A stretch of 64,000 nt of DNA, taken from Gordionus sp. m RMFG-2023 (lineage: Eukaryota; Nematomorpha; Gordioida; Chordodea; Parachordodidae). Under the pieces are notes generated by a model that saw only the letters and a list, made by a program, of their open reading frames with translations, had not been told where the DNA came from and searched no databases. A program made the translations under genes and the position numbers. The DNA lies in the NCBI RefSeq assembly GCF_954871325.1, contig NC_088779.1, positions 31,184,729-31,248,728 on the forward strand. Reading direction: 5' to 3'. Positions 50,701-64,000 of the stretch are shown here, in pieces (the first letter of the stretch is position 1; every line of letters begins with the position of its first letter).

Positions 50701-50918
50701 CTGGTAAAAACTTCAAAATGTCCCCTCCATACTTACAACCATGAGTGAGACCAGAAAGACTAATATAATTTCTATCACATCAGATAGAGGTGACATGCTT
50801 ATTAAATAAACAATACGTAATAAAATATTCTTAAAACATTCGCGTTTATGATTTAAGAAACTTCGGTTGGTAAATTGATATTGAATATATCAATTTCACT
50901 TAAAATGAATTCACAATT
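47774..50918. other. AT-rich stretch without a recognised gene
   Basis: No open frame over 80 codons and no family resemblance. A G8 run lies at 50,679-50,686. The part next to 50,919 leads into the TTCGC array. Confidence 0.6.
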
Positions 50919-51404
50919 TTCGCGGTCATGCGCTCGCTATCACAATTTCGCGCAAATATATTCGCGGTAGAAAATTCGCTATAAATAGTTCGCGATTAAA
51001 GTTTCGCTATAACGAGTTCGCGATCAAAGTTTCGCTAAAATGTATTCGCGGAAATAAATTCGCGATAATGAGTTCGCGATCAAAGTTTCGCCAAAATGTA
51101 TTCGCTAAAAAATATTCGCGTTAAAGTTTCGCGGAAATAAATTCGCTATAACGAGTTCGCGATCGAAGTTTTGCTAAAATGTATTTGCTATAAAGTATTC
51201 GCGGTTAAGGTCTCGCGGAAATAAATTCGCTATAACGAGTTCGCGATCAAAGTTTCGCTAAAATGTATTCGCTATAGTATTCACGGTTAAGGTTTCGCGA
51301 AAATAATTTCGCGATAATAAATTCGAGCTATTGTCTCGCTATAAAAGTTTAGCGGAAAAAAATTCGCGGAATTGGTTCCGCTTTATTACCTTCGCTTATT
51401 TTTT
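50919..51404. repeat. 14-bp-period TTCGC array, about 35 units
   Basis: Some 35 consecutive units, nearly all exactly 14 bp, each starting TTCGC (rarely CTCGC, TTTGC, TTAGC). The other nine positions vary but fall into a few recurring types. A four-unit group starting TTCGCTATAACGAG recurs at 51,003, 51,142 and 51,226, so there is higher-order structure. Non-coding: the period is not a multiple of 3. Orientation is opposite to the array at 43,283-43,508. Confidence 0.95.
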
Positions 51405-52415
51405 ACGTAATTTTTTTTAAGAATTAATTGTATATTAATTTCAAAATCCAAATTTTCGATTAATCAATATTTGATTTCTTGTTTTTAATTTGTTATGTTT
51501 TGATAATAAAAAATCGGGATATTAACTTCCATATCATTATTAGCTAATTTGGAATTTGCATAAATTTTAAAATTATAAAAACAAACATTAAACTTGTTAA
51601 ATCTTAGTTTTTCCGCTTTATTGGATAAATGAATAAAAATAGTAATTTCATTATTTATTATAATACCATTGTTACTTTGAAATATTTTGTTAATCTAAAA
51701 TTCTTTTAAAATATTATCCCAAAATGCATGCGATATGTAAGGAACTTAACTTAATGCAATAATACTAAAAAATAATTCGCTACTGTATAAGTCCGACAAT
51801 TTTGACAACACTCAACTAAAAATGCCCTGCTGATCTTGCAGATTTGAAAAGAATCATGTATTGTGCTATTAAACAAAAATGTATTTTTATTATTAACTTT
51901 ATTATCTCTCTCTTTTTCATTTAACACTTCGTTTATATATATATTTTACAAATCCAAATTAGAATACAATATTAAAAAAACGAAAAACAAAAAGTAAAAT
52001 ATTACAAAATATAAAAAGTAAGGTTACGCAATATAAAAAATAAAGTTATAAAATTAGATTATAAAAAGTAATAATAAGATTAAAAAAATTAGAATATAAC
52101 AACGCAACAAGATTAAATTTTAAGTAAATAGAAGTAGAAATACAAATCAAATCACATTATTTAAAAGATAGATCATCCATCTTTATTAAAAATTTATTCC
52201 ATTTTACCAAAGAAATTATTTTAAAACTAATTATTAAGTTTGCATTACTTTTTATATTTAGAAATTATCCCATAACCAATGACAATGATATATAATAATA
52301 CTAGACTGACTATTCATTCATAAAATGCAGTTTTAAGCTTAGCCAATGATATATCTTTCGGACATTATATGTTTTCTATAATCAGCCTATCGTAAAAGCA
52401 TTTTTTTAAAATAGC
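51405..52415. other. AT-rich stretch upstream of EBP
   Basis: Very A/T-rich. A short match to the ACTGACGATTCATTCAT MITE end occurs near 52,305-52,330. No clear promoter element can be singled out. Confidence 0.5.
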
Positions 52416-53147
52416 ATGTCTAATCATCAATTTTACCCTAAAGATATAGATATTCAATATCTGCCAAATAGCATTGATACATTTTATTTACATATACTTT
52501 TGATAATCTTCTTTAGTTTCTTATTTATGTATATATGGCGATATTTAGATGATAAATCTATAATTAAGCGTTTGTATGTTTTCTGGTTTTCTTTATGTGG
52601 CTGTATACATTGTTTTTTGGAAGGATATTTTTCTTTAAATCACAAAACTATATCAGCAGATAATACCTTACTTGCTCAAATTTGTAATTTATATTTACTA
52701 ATATATTTATAAGCCTATATTTAGGGAAAGAATATGCATTGTCAGATAGTAGATACATGATGTAAAAATATATAAAATTATATTATAATTTCTTATAGAT
52801 CAGATCCTTTTACACTATCAATGGAAACAGTGACTGCATTTTTTGTTGGTCCATTGTGTTTTTTGGCATCATACTGGCACATAAAGGATGATAATCGTGT
52901 TTATATTTTACAATTAATCATATCTGTATCTCAAATTTATGGTGATGTACTCTATATTTCAACCAACTGGTTGGAGAATTTCAAATTTACCAATCCCACA
53001 GATCCTTTCTTTTTTTGGTTTTATTTTATTTTTATGAATATCATATGGATTATAGTGCCATCATTTATCATATACGATTCATATGTCAACCTGATAAAAT
53101 CTCTTAAACAACATGATGAGATTATAGAGGATAAGAAAAACTCTTGA
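52416..53147 (+). CDS. EBP: 3-beta-hydroxysteroid Delta8,Delta7-isomerase (emopamil-binding protein)
   Basis: Three exons, 52,416-52,683, 52,725-52,761 and 52,799-53,147, with introns of 41 and 37 nt; all GT-AG and in phase. The product is 217 residues (human EBP is 230). EBP moves the sterol B-ring double bond from C8-C9 to C7-C8 in the ER membrane during sterol synthesis. Several membrane segments are visible (about 24-44, 54-75, 111-130, 138-155, 173-193). The catalytic set is complete: His65, Glu69, Glu111 and Trp185, equivalent to human His76, Glu80, Glu122 and Trp196 with a constant offset of 11. The SQIYGDVLY block and FWFYFxFMN block match the family. The small middle exon restores Trp-Lys-Glu-Tyr-Ala. 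A polyadenylation-like AATAAA lies near 53,195. Confidence 0.95.
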
Positions 53148-53659
53148 TTTTTAAGTTAGAAAAAAATATTTACTTCATTTATAAAAATTTTAAATAATAA
53201 ACATGTTTTTTATACAAGATTCAAAATAAAAATTATCGGATTTTTATTTAAATGTTTGTACATACTGATTCTGTATATATTACTTTAACAAAAAAATTAT
53301 CAACTATGTTACTGCTAGAAAAAAGGTAAGGTAACTTGCCTAACATTTTATAATATTTTTTATTCTTCTTTAGCTGTATTTGTTATTGGTCTAATTGGAG
53401 ATACTCAATTATATTATAGAGTAGCTCTGGTTTAGATAATATTATAAACCTTTATTATCACCTGGCCAAATGAAGTGAAACAGTATTTGATATATTTCTT
53501 AAGGAAAGATATATTTAAAAATAAAATTTATGAAGGAGATAATTGCCAGGACTCATTCATAGGATAAGAAAAAACTATTATTATGCATTACTCAAATGAT
53601 GAACCATCACAGGATTAATTTTAAGAGAAAAAAAACAATTGTTCAACTCTAAAATCACT

Positions 53660-54200
53660 CATTAATCCTAATTATCCCTTCTTGCATAGGTGAAAAAATA
53701 ATGGGAGAGACTATGTGGGATGGGGTACCTTCAGACCCTAATTTAGAAACACTATTAAAATCTAATTAATTTGTAACTTTCATATTTTAAAAATATATTA
53801 AATAAACTGTATATTAATGATATTAACTATTGTTTTAATAATTTAATGTAATTTTAACATAATATAGCTGTTGTCAAGGGAGTCAAAAATGTGACAAATT
53901 ATTTTAAAATGTCACAATGAATAATATTTATATAATATAACTTAATTAAAAAAATGATATATTAAAAGTGTTTATTTATTCCTAATATATCGATGCCATA
54001 AGAGGTAAAAATTAGTTACACGGTTTACCAGGTGGAGTCAACGTCAAGCTAAAACCATCATTATAATTCTTGATATACTTAAAAAAATCAAAATTTATTT
54101 TTCCCGTAAACTTTATCTAAAAATGTTGAGCTACTAATAGATTGAGGCAAGAAATTTAATTTTATAACGTTTTTAAAATTACTGGGATCTGCATATCCCA
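53660..54200. repeat. Diverged dispersed repeat, copy 1
   Basis: Shares an ordered series of blocks with 57,865-58,580, among them GCATAGGTGAAAAAA, GGGGTACCTTCAGACCC, TTAATTTGTAACTTTCATA and AGTGACAAATTATTTTAAAA-like strings. About 70-80% alike by eye. Non-coding; element class unknown. Confidence 0.6.
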
Positions 54201-54370
54201 CCTTTGTAACGAAAAGTAAAAATCGCATATTAATTTATAATTCCACATGGAAAAACGACAAAACTAATTAATATATAACTTATTCATCATTTGCATTCAA
54301 ATTTATTTTTGTTCCTATATTCATTTCATGCTTTCATTAAATTATATTCATTTAATTACGCTATTCACAT

Positions 54371-54610
54371 TAGAGGTCTGCAATAGGGGGGTTATAGCCA
54401 GCAAGCCCGCTCACTCGTTTAAAACATTTTAACCTAACCCCACGTTCATACATATTTTTGTAAATCAAAGTATTTTCTGTACATTTCATATTTAAAATCC
54501 GCCTACCACCCGTCCATTAGTTTTAAATATTTCCAACCCTCCCAATTCTAAGAAACTCCCTCACCTCCGATCGAAATATATTAGCGAATCCCACCCATTG
54601 CAGACTTCTA
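54371..54610. mobile_element. MITE, TAGAGGTCTGCAAT / CATTGCAGACTTCTA ends
   Basis: 240 bp with clearly inverted ends and CCCACC/CCACCC-type blocks inside. No matching target duplication could be found. Same family as 226-372 and a fragment near 11,500-11,570. Confidence 0.65.
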
Positions 54611-55706
54611 ATATCGCCATTTCCTTTTCTGTTTATCTCGAAGAAAGAATTGATATTTTACTTGATAATTTGTATTAAGGTTTTTTTTATGTTTTTAATA
54701 GTAAAATGATAGGTGTTAAAATAGTCCCATAACAGATTTTTTTTTATATGTTCGATTTATATTTCAGCAAATCCATTTGTTTTTATTATAATTTAAGAAT
54801 TTTACAACGAATAATCAGGAACCTGAAGTGACGCAAAATCATAACAAGCCTTTATAAATTTCTAACGAGCCGATTTAATTATTTTTTGATGGAGTAAATA
54901 TGACCTTTATAAAAAAATTAAACCAATTTCGATCTATAATTTTACATTTTATTGCACCCTTTTCCTTGGCGTATTACATATTTTATCACATATGCGTCGT
55001 TATTTATAATTATTAAATAATAATATTTGTTAATATCCATAGTATCATTAATTTTTTCACTAAGAACAATATAATTTTGCACGATTCTACTAAAATCCCA
55101 CAAATCGTTTGAAGAAACCCAAACGAATTACCAGTCTCTATGTGACTTAATCAGAGTTCAGTATTATATACCAGTTGATGCCATTCCTATTAAATAATCA
55201 GCATCAGGTGAACTAAGAGGTAAATCAAAGGTCCCCTATCCCATCAAATCGCTGTTCTAGTAAATATCTTTTTAAGAAATTACCCCCCCCCCCCTCCCAA
55301 TGTATACATCACAATAAACAACAACTTAAAATAATAAGTAAAAGTAAATTAATAACGACATACGAATTCTTTAGAAAGTGTATTTTTTTAAAAAAAAGGA
55401 AACCTAAATAATTTTGAAAGTATGGCATAGACATAAGTGGACCTAAACTAAAATCCTGAATACGCCTATGATGATCATCTATACATTTTTATAAATATTT
55501 AAAAAATTAGAATTAGATTATGATATCCAAAAAACTATATAATTGTGCATACATCCATGATTGTAGTTTAACCATATGCTAGTCGATTAATGTTTAGCAC
55601 TAATTTAAGATACATATGCTTCATATAATCATTCAACTTTTTTCTATTCACGATGTGGTTCACGAACTAATTTTCAAACTATTTTAGTTTTCAAAATATC
55701 TAAATA

Positions 55707-61012
<5,306 letters not shown>

Positions 61013-62259
61013 GAGTTAACATCGCCAAATCGTTTTAAAAATCAAGTAAAAAGTACTTACGATTTAATATAAAAAAATAATGCCTATATTTTTTTTTGTA
61101 GGCTGTTCCCAATCGGTTTTCTAAATCCCTTTTTTTATTTATGTAAAGCGATAACGTAATTAGATTTAGCTGTCATCTATTTGTTATCTTATTTCAAATT
61201 ATGACATTTCGATGTTATACCCCAATTCTAAAACAGTAGTGACCATCGTTACAAAATGGTGTCCAGAAACAACTCATCCCCATCTCATAGATTGTTTACC
61301 TTATAAAGCCTTTTTTTTTGTTTAATATGAGATATTGGATTCAATTACATAATCTAGGCCGGCGCCTTATTTATTAAATTACATTTTGAAGTGTCGATAA
61401 TTGGTTTTACGGGAAACCATAATGACGTGCCACCAGCTGATTGTGACATTTATTTGGCAAAATCGGTGTCTATCCATTTGAAATCTTTGGCTGTTCCTAT
61501 AACGTTGAATCATAATTTAACCTAAAAATGAATTCCGTATATTCCAACACGTGCACAGTACCTAAACCTTTCCCAATGACATACCAAAGTAATCTTGACT
61601 AACGTATTTGTTTCCCTGAGAAATCATGATGGCGTCTCACAATCTTATTTATATTATTCAACGACACGCTTCAAAATGTCATTTGACGAATAAATTGTCA
61701 GTCTAGATTAATATTATATGCCATTGACCTATACCCTAATGATTTCCGTTCGTTAATTTTTTTGATTCTTTAATTTATATCGGGGAAAAATATACACATA
61801 TATATATATATACTTTTAATTACAAAAGCAAAATTATTTAAAATTCGTAGTGTTTGTGCGTGGGGGAGGGGGGGGGGTGTACTCTATTAATGCCTGAATG
61901 CGTTTGCGATCAAGGTTTTTTGAATTATTGGTAAAAGATTTCAAATCCCCATAGGAATGATTCCTATCAGAGATCTGCAAAGTTAGACCCGAACAGGCTT
62001 CGGGCCTGGTTTGGGCCTAATATTTTAAAAAAAATTCGGCTGCATTGAAATTTTTTTTTAAACATATCTAATTTTATATAGGAATTTTTTATGTAAAATA
62101 AAAATATTTGATTTTTTTTTATTGAAACTAAACGACATATAACACATGTCTTTTATTTTGAGTAATTATAAAAAAATTGATTTCTATATTTAAATAAATT
62201 TGGGCCGGGCCGGGTCGGTTAATTTTTTAAAAAAAAATTCGGGTTCGGGCCGGACCGGT
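61013..62259. other. 3' flank of PP1 beta and intergenic stretch
   Basis: Probably begins with the PP1 3' UTR. A block near 61,410-61,520 is open for about 35 codons but has no splice or family support. Worn GGCCCGG-type MITE pieces lie at 61,972-62,040 and 62,198-62,259. G10 at 61,868-61,877. Confidence 0.5.
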
Positions 62260-62630
62260 AAGTGTTATTAAACTGCTCGATTTGAGCCGAATTTTTTAAA
62301 AGGGATAACTCAATATTTTATCTATGAAAATATTACGCAAGCCCTGTAGATTTTGGCCATGGGTGGCATAAAGGGTTGGACATTATATTGGCTAAATCCG
62401 AGGTTTTGGCGACATTTATTCTGGCTAAAATATTGAATTAGTCGCTTTTAGAAATCGCCTCAAATTCGAGCGGTTTAACAACGCTAATCTCAATACATAC
62501 GTAAAGTCGTTTTTAAGTCGCATAGTAAATCCGACTTTTAGAAATCGCCTCAAATTCGAGCGGTTTAACAACACTAATTTCAATACATACGTAAAGTCAT
62601 TTTTAAGTCGCATAGTAAATCCGCCTTTTA
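62260..62630. mobile_element. Worn TGTTATTAAAC hAT-type MITE with 90-bp tandem duplication of its end
   Basis: Starts AAGTGTTATTAAACTGCTCG and carries the family's inner blocks. The right end, with GAAATCGCCTC and CGGTTTAACAAC, occurs twice: 62,451 onward and 62,541 onward, exactly 90 bp apart. The duplicated unit also includes flanking AATACATACGTAAAGTC. The minus-strand open frame here is a by-product of the 90-bp period. Confidence 0.6.
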
Positions 62631-64000
62631 AACGGGTGGGTGGCTTTTTCGAAAAACGTATCGCCCTTTTCTCATCTAACAAGAAGTGGTAAAGGACATT
62701 TATTTGAAAAACAAAACACACACACTATTTAACTAAAATAAAGTTATATAATTTATACATTAATAAAAAAAGATTTTTATTTTATTTAAAAAAAAAAAAT
62801 ATTCTAAGGGTGCTTTAATCAATTTGGCTCTTCACTTTGACACATCTCAATCAACGCCAAAATAAATAAAAAATAATTAAACGTTCATTTGCTCACCCAC
62901 GATCAAATAATTTTTTGGAGAATTGACATTATTATTTTTTTATAATATATATATATATTTAAAAAAAGAAAATGGATTAGCCCATATGACGATACAATTT
63001 GGTAGATAAGATACAAATTAATTGTATCGCACGTATCTTCTCTTCTTTTTTCTCTGTCTTATTCCTCAATTCACAATAATAAAGGCAAATCGTAAAAGTT
63101 AAATACTGTTTAATGTTTTAATAACCTATACTTTGATTATAAAATTTTACGGTTTCCACTCCTTTATATAATACCTTTTTCAGAGAAAAGACATAATAAT
63201 CCTACCTATAATAGATTATAGTTATTATAGGAATATCCACAATTTCATTTACAAATTTTATGATTTTTAAATTTGATATCTGGAATTTTGTTGCCTTCAA
63301 TGGATTGCTTGCTTTAATATTTCAAAATTAGTTAAAGAATAATATTTATTTTTTATATATCAAAATTCGCTATAAATAATTACATCCCTTAAATTTGTTC
63401 AAAATTAATGAGTAAATAAGGATTTTTTTTGTATTATAATTTTATACATATTTTTTTTTAAAATTAGTGTTGTATTTTTATATATATAATTGTGTACAGA
63501 TTATTATCTTGGCAAAAAGAAATTTAATAATTACAATTGCAAATTTATATATATATATATATTTAAACTAAACTATTTATTTATTAAATTATATTATCGG
63601 ATATAAATTTTATATTTTTTATGCAATTGTATCGATTAATAATTACTCGGTTTTTTTTAAAACGTTTATTTGATTAGTACAATATAACCGAAACGAATCT
63701 TAAGTTGATTATCAAATCATGTAAACCGGTTAAGAAAACGTTGCCAGAGATTAGGACCTCTTTATAGCGACTTATTAAGAGAGGGCTTAACTGGCGCCCT
63801 AGGAGTGGAATAGTATCTCACCCGCGAACTTCAAATATGTCCAAAATCTACAGTAAGCGAGGAAAATAACTCCTCGGGGAAAAAAATCCCCAATAATAAT
63901 TAGAAAATTATCGCCCGGAATTTATTTTTTCTTAAAAAATTATTTAAACATTTTATTTGAGCAATTTTATGTCGTGGATATATTTATAGGGAATTTATTT
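62631..64000. other. AT-rich stretch to window end
   Basis: No gene or repeat recognised. A GC-richer patch at 63,730-63,880 lacks an open frame of note; a gene or element beyond the window cannot be excluded. Confidence 0.5.

Larger units (their letters stand above)
53148..55706. other. Intergenic stretch between EBP and PP1 beta
   Basis: Holds one copy of a diverged repeat (about 53,660-54,200; partner at 57,865-58,580) and a MITE (54,371-54,610). C12 at 55,283-55,294. The 100 bases before the PP1 start have no obvious TATA box. Confidence 0.6.

Noticed and set aside
50919-51404. CRISPR array
   Set aside because: The DNA is eukaryotic, the period is 14 bp with a 5-bp conserved core and no repeat/spacer structure.
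61410-61520. Short open block downstream of PP1 beta
   Set aside because: Only about 35 codons, no splice partners, and it lies where the PP1 3' UTR or flank is expected.

Overview
This is AT-rich animal DNA. There are many long T/A tracts, (TTTC)n arrays and short runs of G or C, and spliced genes sit in a sea of small DNA-transposon relics. I can read three conserved host genes by splicing, all on the + strand. They are a TMCC-family ER membrane protein (25,898-41,266), the sterol isomerase EBP (52,416-53,147) and the beta isoform of the PP1 catalytic subunit (55,707-61,012). Two further spliced host genes are unknown to me: a small secreted protein on the - strand (8,516-9,472) and the last two exons of a likely membrane protein on the + strand (12,741-13,604). 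The PP1 beta-specific residues, a full TMCC domain layout and a complete EBP point to a metazoan. Many introns are only 37-49 nt while others reach 3-5 kb. I cannot fix the phylum.

Layout. 1-5.4 kb: relics, chiefly an old broken Ty3/gypsy-like element on the - strand. 5.4-13.6 kb: repeats plus the two unknown genes. 13.6-25.3 kb: MITEs, an internally deleted hAT element, a perfect 40-bp foldback and tetranucleotide arrays. 25.3-41.3 kb: the TMCC gene, with repeat-filled introns (39-bp minisatellite, hAT-type MITEs, tRNA-derived SINE heads). 41.3-51.4 kb: a transposon-rich block. It holds a hAT transposase remnant, a decayed FLYWCH-MULE transposase gene split by a foldback element with an exact 9-bp target duplication, an open non-LTR-retrotransposon nuclease frame, and two arrays of a 14-bp repeat built on TTCGC. 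The arrays lie in opposite orientation on either side of the block. 52.4-61.0 kb: EBP and PP1 beta. 61.0-64.0 kb: MITEs and AT-rich sequence.

The host genes do not form one pathway. EBP acts in sterol synthesis at the ER, TMCC proteins are ER membrane proteins, and PP1 beta is a soluble phosphatase catalytic subunit. The most unusual items are the 14-bp-period TTCGC arrays, the foldback element inside the FLYWCH domain, the altered C-terminal tail of PP1 beta, and at least three short-TIR MITE families with 8-bp duplications, one of which carries a long (TTTC)n array. Splice sites and families were assigned by eye and memory of the families; no searches were run.
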